A stretch of DNA of 41,239 nucleotides from Vulcanimicrobiota bacterium (GTDB lineage Bacteria > Vulcanimicrobiota > Vulcanimicrobiia > Vulcanimicrobiales > Vulcanimicrobiaceae). Numbering within the stretch: the first letter of the stretch is position 1; every line of letters begins with the position of its first letter. Location: NCBI GenBank assembly GCA_003136355.1, contig PLED01000052.1:31545-72783 (forward strand), written 5' to 3'. This document shows, in pieces, positions 8,486 to 16,005 of this stretch. The notes under the pieces are model-generated. The model was not told the DNA's origin. It saw only the letters and a program-made list of their open reading frames with translations, and made no database searches. Position numbers and translations under genes: made by a program.

Positions 8486-9786
8486 TAGGCGTAAACTCCG
8501 CGCAGCTTCAACGACTGCACTACGCGATCAATCGCCACCATATAAGCCGCGGTGCGATACGGAATTCTATGCCGGTTCGCTATGGCGCGCAGTTCGTGGA
8601 AATTCGTAATGAGCGTGTCCTCGAGCCGTTCGTTCACTTCGTTGAGCTTCCAGAAATAGCCCATTTTGTCTTGAACCCATTCGAAATATGAGACGGTAAC
8701 GCCGCCGGCATTGGCCATGATGTCGGGAATAACCGTGATGCCGCGCTCGTTTAAAATGTGATCGGCGTCCGGCGTCGTCGGGCCGTTCGCGCCCTCAACC
8801 ACCAACTTCGCCTTGATATTCGGCGCATTTTCCGACGTCAGCACGCGCTCCAAAGCCGCCGGCACGAGCACGTCACACTCGCTCACCAGCAGCTCGGCGT
8901 TGCTAATCTTATCGCCTCCGCGAAATGCCGCCAAATTGTGATCCTTCTCCGCTAACTCGATCGCCTTGTCGAGATCGATCCCCTTCGGGTTGTAGTACGC
9001 ACCGGTGACGTCGGAAATGCCGACGATCTTGCACCCACGCTGCGCGAACAAACGCGCGGCCCACATCCCGACGTTGCCAAATCCTTGGATAATGACTTTG
9101 GTTTGCGACGGCTTGATCTTCATGTTTTCCATCTCGTCCATCGCAATGATCGTAACGCCGCGGCCGGTCGCTTCCACGCGTCCCTTCGATCCGCCGATCG
9201 CAAGCGGTTTGCCCGTCACCACACCGGGCACCGTTTGGCGCATGTGCATCGAGTACGTGTCCATGAACCACGCCATCGTCTTGGAATTCGTGCCGACATC
9301 GGGTGCGGGCACATCTTTGTCGGGTCCGACCACTTCCACCAGCTCCGCCGCGTAGCGGCGCGTGATGCGCTCGAGTTCGCTATCGGAAAGTTTTGACGGA
9401 TCGCACGTCACGCCGCCTTTGGCGCCGCCGAACGGCAAATCGACAACCGCGCACTTCCAGGTCATCCAAAATGCGAGCGCGGTTACTTCGTCGAGCGTGA
9501 CGCCGGGGTGGTAGCGGATGCCGCCCTTGACCGGGCCGCGCGCGAAATTGTATTGCACGCGATAGCCGGTGTAGACTTCGAACTCGCCCGAGTCGCGTTG
9601 GAACGGAATCGAAAAAATGATTTGGCGGGAGGGGTGAGTGAGAATCGCGCGCATCGAGCGCTCGAGCTGCAGCAGCTCGGCCGCTTCGTTGAAATACGCG
9701 ATGCCGTCGCCGAAGACAGATACATCGCGTGCGGTGGTAGGCACAGTCGGGGGGTTAGGGTCGGTTCGCAGCATGCCCTCTCTCAC
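8485..9786 (-). CDS. gdhA: Glutamate dehydrogenase (Glu/Leu/Phe/Val dehydrogenase family)
   Basis: Reversible oxidative deamination of glutamate to 2-oxoglutarate with NAD(P). 433 residues, matching the hexameric bacterial GdhA/RocG type. The substrate-binding KGGIRYHP lies near residue 87, the catalytic lysine motif PFGGAKGGV includes K123, and DVPAPDVGTN follows. The Rossmann motif is GFGNVG, with PDIMANAGGV in the C-terminal part. The start GTG 9786 overlaps the ychF stop as GTGA; ATG 9774 is an alternative but has its purine-rich stretch too close. Cofactor preference (NAD or NADP) is not decided here. It forms a two-gene unit with ychF. Confidence 0.93.
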   Translation of the reverse strand: MREGMLRTDPNPPTVPTTARDVSVFGDGIAYFNEAAELLQLERSMRAILTHPSRQIIFSIPFQRDSGEFEVYTGYRVQYNFARGPVKGGIRYHPGVTLDEVTALAFWMTWKCAVVDLPFGGAKGGVTCDPSKLSDSELERITRRYAAELVEVVGPDKDVPAPDVGTNSKTMAWFMDTYSMHMRQTVPGVVTGKPLAIGGSKGRVEATGRGVTIIAMDEMENMKIKPSQTKVIIQGFGNVGMWAARLFAQRGCKIVGISDVTGAYYNPKGIDLDKAIELAEKDHNLAAFRGGDKISNAELLVSECDVLVPAALERVLTSENAPNIKAKLVVEGANGPTTPDADHILNERGITVIPDIMANAGGVTVSYFEWVQDKMGYFWKLNEVNERLEDTLITNFHELRAIANRHRIPYRTAAYMVAIDRVVQSLKLRGVYA

Positions 9787-10877
9787 ACATTGAAGCGGAA
9801 GTTCACCACGTCGCCTTCCTGCATCACGTAATCCTTACCCTCACTGCGCACCTTACCCGCTTGCCGCAGCGCGTCCATCGTTTTGTAACGCACGTAGTCG
9901 GCGTAGTCTACAATTTCCGCACGAATGAAGCCGCGCTCGATGTCGGTGTGAATGGTGCCGGCGGCTTGGGGCGCCTTGGTTCCGCGCTCGATGGGCCAGG
10001 CGCGGCTCTCCTTGGGGCCGGCGGTCAGGAACGTCATCAGGCCGAGCGCGTCGTAGGCGCTGGCCGCTAGGCGGTCCAGGCCGCTGCGCTCGATGCCGAG
10101 CTCGTGCCGGAACTCGACGGCCTCGGCGTCGGTCAGCCCGGCCAGCTCGGCCTCGACCTTGCCGCTCAAGACCACGACCCGGCTGCCCTCCGCCTTCGCG
10201 ATGGCGTCCACGGCTTGCACCAGCGGCCCCGGCTGCGTCAGTTGCTCCTCGTCGACGTTGGCGACGTAGAGCAGCGGCTTGGCGGTCAGCAGAAACGATT
10301 CGGCGGCTGCTTCCCGCTCGTCGGAGCCGGCCGGAAACGACCGCGCCGGGCGGCCTTTCTCGAGCGCCGCAATCAGGTTTTCGGTGGCGGTGACCTTGGG
10401 GCGCAACTTCGGGTTGGCCCGCGCCTCGCGCGCGAGTTTGTCGACGCGCTTCTGCAGCGAAGCCAGGTCCGCCAGCGCCAGCTCAAGGCCGACGATTTCG
10501 ATATCGCGGGCTGGGTCGGGGCCGCCCTCGACGTGGATGACGTTTTCGTCGTGGAAGCATCGGACGACCATCGCGATCGCGTCGGTCTCGCGGATGTGGC
10601 TCAGGAATGCGTTGCCGAGCCCCTGCCCCGAGCTCGCGCCGCGGACCAAGCCGGCGATATCCACAAAGCGCACGGTCGCCGGAACGATGCGTTCGGATTT
10701 TTCGATCTCCGCCAGTGCGTCGAGCCGCCCGTCGGGCACGGGCACTTCGCCGACGTTGGGTTCGATCGTCGCGAACGGGTAGTTGGCAGCCAACGCCTGC
10801 GCGGACCGCGTGAGCGCGTTAAAGATTGTGGACTTGCCGACGTTGGGCAAGCCGACGATACCGCAGGATAGAGCCAT
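9783..10877 (-). CDS. ychF: Redox-regulated ATPase YchF (Obg-like)
   Basis: Translation-associated P-loop ATPase of the Obg/YchF family. 364 residues from ATG 10877, the normal length. G1 is GLPNVGKST, G3 is DIAGLVRGAS, and the position of the usual guanine-specifying motif is YVANVDEEQL, which explains ATP rather than GTP use in this family. A C-terminal TGS domain ends MQEGDVVNFRFN. The frame is open further upstream to 11186, but that would overlap the divergent DUF151 gene, and the conserved MALSCGIVGLPN start with GGAG 10 nt upstream is convincing. It is divergent from the DUF151 gene and coupled to gdhA by overlap. Confidence 0.96.
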   Translation of the reverse strand: MALSCGIVGLPNVGKSTIFNALTRSAQALAANYPFATIEPNVGEVPVPDGRLDALAEIEKSERIVPATVRFVDIAGLVRGASSGQGLGNAFLSHIRETDAIAMVVRCFHDENVIHVEGGPDPARDIEIVGLELALADLASLQKRVDKLAREARANPKLRPKVTATENLIAALEKGRPARSFPAGSDEREAAAESFLLTAKPLLYVANVDEEQLTQPGPLVQAVDAIAKAEGSRVVVLSGKVEAELAGLTDAEAVEFRHELGIERSGLDRLAASAYDALGLMTFLTAGPKESRAWPIERGTKAPQAAGTIHTDIERGFIRAEIVDYADYVRYKTMDALRQAGKVRSEGKDYVMQEGDVVNFRFNV

Positions 10878-10956
10878 GGAACCGCGCTCCGTTCGGCTGG
10901 GCTGGTCCCGCGACCTGGCAGGCAGAGCGCTTCCGAGCGCGTACGTTTGGATAAGC

Positions 10957-11430
10957 ATGCGCCAGATGAAGGTCGATAAGCTCGGGATCGATCTGCTCAC
11001 GCACGATCCGGTCGTCATTCTCAAAGATGTCGACGGACAACGTTTCCTTCCAATTCTCATCGGCCCGTTCGAAGCGACTGCAATTGCGTTGGCGCTCGAA
11101 GGCGCGCAAGTTCCGCGCCCGCTCACGCACGATCTCATTCGCACGATCTTCGAAACGCTCGAAGCGCGCCTCGAACAAGTCGTCATTCACGACATTCGCG
11201 AGTCCACGTTCTTCGCCAAACTCGTCGTGCGCAAGAACGGCGAGCTGCAAGAGGTCGACACGCGCCCCTCCGACGGCATCGCGCTGGCGTTGCGCATGAG
11301 TGCGCCGATTTATGTCTCCGACAAAATCGTGCTCGAAGAGTCGATTTCCAGCGAAAAAACCGGCGAAGCCGATATCGAGAAGTTCAAAAAATTTATCGAA
11401 GATCTGAAACCGAGCGATTTTAATAGATAA
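10957..11430 (+). CDS. DUF151 bifunctional nuclease-family protein
   Basis: 157 residues from ATG 10957, with GGAT 5 nt upstream; ATG 10966 also fits. The sequence shows the DUF151 pattern: ILPI-type core RFLPILIGPFEATAIALAL, a middle helix RPLTHDLIRTI and the signature TRPSDGIALALR. Members have been described as RNase/DNase proteins, and in other bacteria they occur as general housekeeping genes; the activity here is inferred from family only. A charged tail (EKFKKFIEDLKPSD) follows the domain. Its stop overlaps the next start by one base (TAATG). Confidence 0.88.
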   Translation: MRQMKVDKLGIDLLTHDPVVILKDVDGQRFLPILIGPFEATAIALALEGAQVPRPLTHDLIRTIFETLEARLEQVVIHDIRESTFFAKLVVRKNGELQEVDTRPSDGIALALRMSAPIYVSDKIVLEESISSEKTGEADIEKFKKFIEDLKPSDFNR

Positions 11431-11789
11431 TGGCGGGACCTTTCCGCACGATAGATCACGTACAGCTTGCTATGCCGGCGGGTGGCGAGGATCGCGCTCG
11501 AGCGTTTTTTCGCGACCTTTTAGGGATGGATGAAATTCCGAAGCCGGCTGAACTTGCAAAACGGGGCGGTTGCTGGTTTCAAAGTGACGACGTACAAATT
11601 CACGTTGGCGTGGACCCCAATTTCCATCCCGCAGGCAAGGCTCATCCGGGTCTTAAGTGTACGAACTTAAGAGATTTGATCACCCGCTTTCGTGAGTCCG
11701 GAATTGAATGCAGTGAAGATAACGCGAGCGGAGTGGCCCGGGCCTTCGTGCACGATCCTTTTGGAAATAGAATCGAACTGATCGGCTGA
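11430..11789 (+). CDS. VOC-family (glyoxalase-fold) protein
   Basis: 119 residues, one vicinal-oxygen-chelate domain. The metal-ligand positions are visible: His in TIDHVQLAMP, His in VQIHVGVD and Glu in RIELIG, with the typical DPFGNRIEL ending. Relatives are lactoylglutathione lyases, epimerases and bleomycin or fosfomycin-binding proteins; I cannot choose among them. The gene overlaps the DUF151 stop by one base, so it is translationally coupled, although its codon usage is somewhat more AT-rich than its neighbours. Confidence 0.88.
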   Translation: MAGPFRTIDHVQLAMPAGGEDRARAFFRDLLGMDEIPKPAELAKRGGCWFQSDDVQIHVGVDPNFHPAGKAHPGLKCTNLRDLITRFRESGIECSEDNASGVARAFVHDPFGNRIELIG

Positions 11790-11792
11790 AAG

Positions 11793-11809
11793 GGCTCCTT
11801 CGAGGGGCC
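11793..11809 (+). terminator. Possible hairpin after the VOC gene
   Basis: GGCTCC-TTCGA-GGGGCC (one G-T pair) starts 3 nt after the stop codon. There is no clear T-tract. It may weaken read-through into the downstream phosphorylase gene. Confidence 0.3.
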
Positions 11810-11838
11810 GGAACGATTTCTAAAGAACAGCGCCCGCC

Positions 11839-12642
11839 ATGCAAACAAAAGAACGTGCCGACATCGGCGTCTTCGGGGGCTCCGGTTTCTATTCGCTGAT
11901 CGAAAACGCGCGCGAGGTCGAGGTCGAGACGCCGTACGGGTCACCGAGCGATGCTTTCGCTCTGGGCGAAATCGCCGGCAAGAAGGTCGCCTTTCTGCCG
12001 CGTCACGGCAAGGCCCACCGCATTCCGCCGCACATGATCAACTATCGCGCCAATATGTGGGCGATGAAATCGCTGGGCGTGAAGCGCATTATCGGCCCGA
12101 CGGCATGCGGCTCGCTGACCAAGAAGGTCGAACCGGGCTCGATGGTCGTCGCCGACCAGGTGGTCGACCGGACGACCGGCCGCATCGACACGTTCTACGA
12201 CGGACCCGTCACCACACACGTCAGCTTCGCCGACCCGTACTGCCCGCAGCTGCGGCCGATCGCGATCGAAGCATTGAAGTCGCTGAACATCAACACGCAC
12301 GAACACGGCACGATCGTCGTCGTGCAAGGGCCGCGCTTCTCTACCCGCTCGGAATCGAAGTGGTTTGCTTCAGCCGGTTGGGAAGTCATCAACATGACGC
12401 AATATCCGGAGTGTTATCTCGCGCGTGAACTCGAAATGTGCTACGTCAATATTTCGCTGATCACCGATTACGACGTCGGCCTGGAAGGTCTTGAAGGGCC
12501 GCCGGTCTCGCATCATGAGGTCATCGAAGTCTTCAACCGCAACAACGCGCGCGTAAAAGGCGCAATCTCTCGCATCGTCGAGAAAATCGACGTCAACGGT
12601 ACTTGCGGCTGCCAGTCGGCATTGCAAGGTGCGCGCGCGTGA
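11839..12642 (+). CDS. mtnP: S-methyl-5'-thioadenosine phosphorylase
   Basis: Phosphorolysis of methylthioadenosine to adenine and methylthioribose-1-phosphate, the first salvage step for the by-product of polyamine synthesis. 267 residues. Family blocks: IGVFGGSGFYS (phosphate loop), LPRHGKAHRIPPH, GPRFSTRSE and the base-pocket region INMTQYPE, followed by LITDYDVG. The NMT-x-x-PE pattern with Asp in TDYD supports a 6-aminopurine phosphorylase (MTAP) over a guanosine/inosine enzyme. A Cys pair sits near the C-terminus (GTCGCQS), as in thermophile MTAPs with stabilising disulfides. The stop overlaps the next start as GTGA. The arginine/lysine-type decarboxylase elsewhere in the window is consistent with polyamine metabolism. 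Confidence 0.93.
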   Translation: MQTKERADIGVFGGSGFYSLIENAREVEVETPYGSPSDAFALGEIAGKKVAFLPRHGKAHRIPPHMINYRANMWAMKSLGVKRIIGPTACGSLTKKVEPGSMVVADQVVDRTTGRIDTFYDGPVTTHVSFADPYCPQLRPIAIEALKSLNINTHEHGTIVVVQGPRFSTRSESKWFASAGWEVINMTQYPECYLARELEMCYVNISLITDYDVGLEGLEGPPVSHHEVIEVFNRNNARVKGAISRIVEKIDVNGTCGCQSALQGARA

Positions 12643-13334
12643 CGCGCAAGGTCGACCTGGCGATGTACGTTCAAGCGCTGCCGCCTTACGCGCGCAACCT
12701 CGGCGTACTTTTTCCGCCGCTGGTCGCAGCGTTGATCGCGATCGCTCTTAACTATGCCGGCGTGTGGTTCTTTGCGGCCAGCGGCGGCGCAGGCGTCAGC
12801 ATCATCGCGCTGGTCGTCAATGTTATGTACGGCTTCGCGTTCGGCATCTCGTTGATTTTCGCTGATGACGCGTGGCGCCACGGGCGCGCCAATCTGCCCT
12901 CGGCGTGGAATGACGGCCGGCGCAAGGCCGGAAATATTTTGATCGCCGTTATCGGGTTTTTCTTCCTTACGTGGATAGCACGCTACATTGGTGCGATGAG
13001 CGGGAGCAGCTATATCGCGTTGGCTCTCGGCGCGCTCGCTTTGTGGGCTTTCATTTACGCGATTCCCGCAGCCGCAATCGGCGGAACGCCGGGCGGCGCC
13101 GCGCTTTCCGCGTCCTTACAGGCCGCGCGGCGGCAACCGCTAGCGACCGCGATTCTCGTCGTCATTTGTCTCATCGTATGGATCGCGCTGAATAGCTATG
13201 TCGTTCAATGGTTGCCGTTCAGTGAGATCGGCAACGAAATCGCGGGCGCCCTCCTCACCGCAATTTCGCTCGGCTACATCGCCCTAGTTGTCGCGAAGCA
13301 ATACAGCGACTTAGCTTTCAGACCATACTGGTAG
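12639..13334 (+). CDS. Polytopic membrane protein of unknown function
   Basis: 231 residues from GTG 12639, which overlaps the mtnP stop. Roughly six hydrophobic segments are visible, around LGVLFPPLVAALIAIAL, VSIIALVVNVMYGFAF, ILIAVIGFFFLTWIA, YIALALGALALWAFIY, ATAILVVICLIVWIAL and IAGALLTAISLGYIALVV. There is a Gly/Ala-rich loop with GGTPGGAALSASLQAARR between the fourth and fifth. I do not recognise a family; it has the look of a small DUF-type integral membrane protein. Translational coupling to mtnP is the only context clue. Confidence 0.75.
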   Translation: MTRKVDLAMYVQALPPYARNLGVLFPPLVAALIAIALNYAGVWFFAASGGAGVSIIALVVNVMYGFAFGISLIFADDAWRHGRANLPSAWNDGRRKAGNILIAVIGFFFLTWIARYIGAMSGSSYIALALGALALWAFIYAIPAAAIGGTPGGAALSASLQAARRQPLATAILVVICLIVWIALNSYVVQWLPFSEIGNEIAGALLTAISLGYIALVVAKQYSDLAFRPYW

Positions 13335-13341
13335 GTTCGGT

Positions 13342-13402
13342 CGCCCTTCGACTTGCGCGCCTGCGCGCGCTGCTCAGGGTGGTTCGACAGGCTCACCATC
13401 AC
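13342..13402 (-). repeat. Interspersed hairpin repeat, copy 3 (inverted)
   Basis: On the minus strand it reads GTGATGGTGAGCCTG..., with first hairpin TGGT/ACCA and second hairpin GCGCGC/GCGCGC around loop GCAG, ending TCGAAGGGCG. It lies between the convergent genes ending at 13334 and 13427. Confidence 0.88.
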
Positions 13403-13426
13403 AATACGCGTCACACTACTACCCGG

Positions 13427-14428
13427 TTACGCCAAGACGGGAAGCGACATCCTCACAAACTCGCTCACCAGTGCCGGTGAAACATTCGTGCGGGCGAGCT
13501 TCTGCGCTTCGCCGATTTTCGTAAGTGCGCCAATGGCTGCGGCCGCCTCGATTTTCGGGAGCTTTTTGAGTTTCGGCTCATAGTCAACCGCAAGCGCGTC
13601 ACCGGCCGCGACGCCTTCGGAGCGTAACGCGATCCAATCGCGCATCAACGTCTTGACGATCTCCAGCCCTTCGTCGAGCGTTTCGCGCGACGCCCAGCTT
13701 TCTTCGGGCGTCTTGCCTTTGACGACTTCAAAAAACCAAGTCGCAACTTGGTCGCGCAGCTGCTCCTCGTCGTCGGAGAGCGCGGCGAGCGCGCGCGTTG
13801 CCGAACCCTGCGAGAGCGCCGCGCCGAGCTGCGCCTTCTTTTGATCGAAACCTTTCGCGCGCAGAATTTCGACGACTTCCGATTGCCGCAGCGATGGAAA
13901 GCGCACTTCAACCAACCGCGAGCGAATCGTCGCGAGCAACCGCGAAGGAGTCGGCGTCGTCAGCAGCAGCACAACGCGCGGCGGCGGCTCCTCAAAAAAT
14001 TTGAGCAGTGCATTAGCCGCGGCCGGCGACGCAAAGTCGATGTCGCCCAACACGAAGATGCGAAAGCCGCCTGAGTAGGACTGCAGCGAGAGCTGCCGCA
14101 CTAGGTCTCGCGACGTAATCGCGTCGGCTTCGTGAAAAGCCATCGGCTCGTCGGCCTCGCCAATCTTCAGCGCGCCGATGCTTTCCAGCAAGTCGGGATG
14201 GCGCGTCTCTTCTTTGCCGATGAGTTTGCATGCCGTGCACGTGCCGTCGTAACCGAGCACGTGTTCCTTAGGCGCTTCACACAGGAGCGACTGCGCTAGC
14301 CGCCGCGCAAACGTTTTCTTCCCGACGCCCGGCGGACCGGTAAAAAGATAAGCGTGCGCGATCGTCTCTTTGGTCAGTCGCCCGAAGAAACGCTTGGGCC
14401 CTTCCGCCCCGACGACGTCAAAGTGCAC
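13427..14428 (-). CDS. holB: DNA polymerase III delta' subunit (clamp-loader)
   Basis: Clamp-loader AAA+ subunit that helps open and load the beta sliding clamp. 333 residues. Walker A-like GPPGVGKKT lies near residues 31-39. A zinc-type set of cysteines follows (LLCEAP, then CTACK). The DnaX/HolB-family segment NALLKFFEEPPP is present, followed by TIRSRL at the arginine-finger position (an SRL rather than the SRC of many family members). The start is GTG 14428, inside the last codons of tmk (11-bp overlap), so expression is coupled to tmk. The tmk-holB pairing is also found in Firmicutes. DnaX itself would also match the N-terminal part, but the short C-terminal domain and the tmk neighbour favour delta'. 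Confidence 0.88.
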   Translation of the reverse strand: MHFDVVGAEGPKRFFGRLTKETIAHAYLFTGPPGVGKKTFARRLAQSLLCEAPKEHVLGYDGTCTACKLIGKEETRHPDLLESIGALKIGEADEPMAFHEADAITSRDLVRQLSLQSYSGGFRIFVLGDIDFASPAAANALLKFFEEPPPRVVLLLTTPTPSRLLATIRSRLVEVRFPSLRQSEVVEILRAKGFDQKKAQLGAALSQGSATRALAALSDDEEQLRDQVATWFFEVVKGKTPEESWASRETLDEGLEIVKTLMRDWIALRSEGVAAGDALAVDYEPKLKKLPKIEAAAAIGALTKIGEAQKLARTNVSPALVSEFVRMSLPVLA

Positions 14429-15023
14429 GGCGGATCGCTTCCATTGCGGCCTTGAATACGTGCGCTTCGTCGCGCTCGCCGTCGATCACGACGAATCGCG
14501 GATCGCCTTTGGCGAGCTCCAAAAATCCGGCGCGCGCGCGCCGGTGAAAGGCTTCTTCCATTTTTTCTAGCCGGTCGTCGACGTTGCCGCGGCGGTGCAG
14601 CCGTTCGCGCGACGTCTCGTACGACACGTCGATGAGCAGGGTCAGGTCGGGCATGAGCCCGCCTGTGGCGGCATCGCAGATGGCGCGCACCGCATCGAGC
14701 CGCTGCTCCCGTCCATAACCTTGATAAGCCAGCGAAGAATCCATATAGCGATCGCACAGAACGAGCGTTCCCGTTTGGAGAGCAGGCCGGATGACGTCGG
14801 TCACGAGCTGCGCGCGCGATGCGTTGACGAGCAGCGTTTCCGCCATCGCGCTCAACTCAAAGTGCGGTTCGATAAAAACGCGTCGGATGGCATCGCCAGC
14901 GGGCGTGCCGCCGGGCTCGCGCGTGACGAGCAGGTCGCGGCCTTCTTTGCGAAGTTCGGCTTCAACGGCGGAAAGCAGCGTCGTCTTGCCGCTTCCCTCG
15001 ATGCCCTCGAAAGAGATAAACAG
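14418..15023 (-). CDS. tmk: Thymidylate kinase, apparently CTG-initiated
   Basis: Phosphorylates dTMP to dTDP. The full family protein is 201 residues if read from CTG 15023: LFISFEGIEGSGKTT (P-loop GSGKTT), then TREPGGTPAG, then CDRYMDSSLAYQG (DRY and substrate-binding motifs) and a C-terminal RDEAHVF helix. The stop codon TAG of the upstream secreted-protein gene (15027-15029) is in the same frame just two codons earlier, so no ATG, GTG or TTG can start a complete kinase. The first ATG (14855) would remove 56 residues including the P-loop. CTG as a start, or ATC/ATT-type initiation next to it, is inferred; stop read-through into a fusion is the other option. holB overlaps its 3' end. Confidence 0.88.
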   Translation of the reverse strand: MFISFEGIEGSGKTTLLSAVEAELRKEGRDLLVTREPGGTPAGDAIRRVFIEPHFELSAMAETLLVNASRAQLVTDVIRPALQTGTLVLCDRYMDSSLAYQGYGREQRLDAVRAICDAATGGLMPDLTLLIDVSYETSRERLHRRGNVDDRLEKMEEAFHRRARAGFLELAKGDPRFVVIDGERDEAHVFKAAMEAIRRAL

Positions 15024-15026
15024 TTG

Positions 15027-15995
15027 CTACGCCGGTTTCGGCAAGAAGTGAAAGATCGAGATATTGAAACTGACGACGCCCTTGTTTTCGTTCGAGCCGA
15101 CGTTGACCGAAACCAACGAGTCGCTGTTATCCCAGCGGTAATCGTCCAAGAGCAGCGCCGACGCATCGGTGATGGCCGTGAACCCGCTTGGGATGGCATC
15201 ATAAACCGCCGCGCGCACCGGTTCTTCGAGCGCGGCCTTCGTGCCGGCCATCGAAACCGTTTGGCAGTTCAGCACCCATTTGGGTTGGAAATCCTTGAAG
15301 CCGAATCCGTTTGTGACGTTGGAGATGTCGCATTTGCCGAGCATCGACCCAAATGAGGCGTTCAGCTGATAACTATCATCACCTAAGATATCTTTCTTTT
15401 TCCCGGGCGCGCGTAGCGAGGCGAAATTATTCACCGCATCAGGAAGCGCCAAGCGCATCACATTCGAAACGCCGCTGGACAACTGCTGCAGCTGGATCTT
15501 GCTCGGAGGGTTCAGCACGTGGACAGCCTTGGCGAGATCCCGCCCTATTTGGACGTTAAACGAATCTTTGTAGACGTCTATCACGACCCACTGGGCATTG
15601 GCCGGATTGCGCCAAGTAAGGGTCGGATAGGAGTAGCTGACCGTGCGATGGAGCGAGAACGCGGAGAGCACCGGGCCCAACTGCGCCCTGATATAGGCTT
15701 CGGTTTTCGGCATCGTCCACGTCGTGTTCCAGCGGTCGTTGACGTACCAGTTCTCCGCGTATTTTCCGCGGGCGTATTGATCGTAAATCTTGCATGCCGT
15801 GCAGAGGGCCTTCGGCAGCGGCTTGTACTCGGCATAGTACGTGTCGGAGTCGTACTTGGCGCCGCGCATCGGCGCGAAATTTTGACCGGCCATGGGCAGG
15901 ATGGAGCGGACGAACGTACCGAGCGAGACTTTCGCGAGCTTTGGGGCGACCCCGAGCAACACCAAAATACTCGCAAGACAAACGAATCTTTGCAT
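15027..15995 (-). CDS. Secreted protein of unknown function
   Basis: 322 residues from ATG 15995, with an N-terminal hydrophobic stretch CLASILVLLGVAP that suggests export. The mature part has two short Cys motifs, CTACKIYDQYARGKY near residue 70 and single Cys residues near GKCDISN and LNCQTV, and ends with strand-like repeats around SLVSVNVGSNENKGVVSFNISIF. I do not recognise a family. It lies between the Ycf45-type ATPase (10 bp gap) and tmk (stop three bases before the tmk CTG). In Bacillus the corresponding place between decarboxylase and holB holds different small genes (yaaQ, yaaR), so this looks like a lineage-specific insertion in the block. Confidence 0.7.
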   Translation of the reverse strand: MQRFVCLASILVLLGVAPKLAKVSLGTFVRSILPMAGQNFAPMRGAKYDSDTYYAEYKPLPKALCTACKIYDQYARGKYAENWYVNDRWNTTWTMPKTEAYIRAQLGPVLSAFSLHRTVSYSYPTLTWRNPANAQWVVIDVYKDSFNVQIGRDLAKAVHVLNPPSKIQLQQLSSGVSNVMRLALPDAVNNFASLRAPGKKKDILGDDSYQLNASFGSMLGKCDISNVTNGFGFKDFQPKWVLNCQTVSMAGTKAALEEPVRAAVYDAIPSGFTAITDASALLLDDYRWDNSDSLVSVNVGSNENKGVVSFNISIFHFLPKPA

Positions 15996-16005
15996 GCTGG
16001 GTACT

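Noticed and set aside
10104-10871. Long open frame on the + strand across ychF (255 codons)
   Set aside because: Antisense to a fully conserved YchF; Gly/Arg-rich with no motif. High GC keeps opposite frames open.
10878-11186. Upstream extension of the ychF frame
   Set aside because: Would overlap the divergent DUF151 gene, and the conserved YchF N-terminus begins at ATG 10877.
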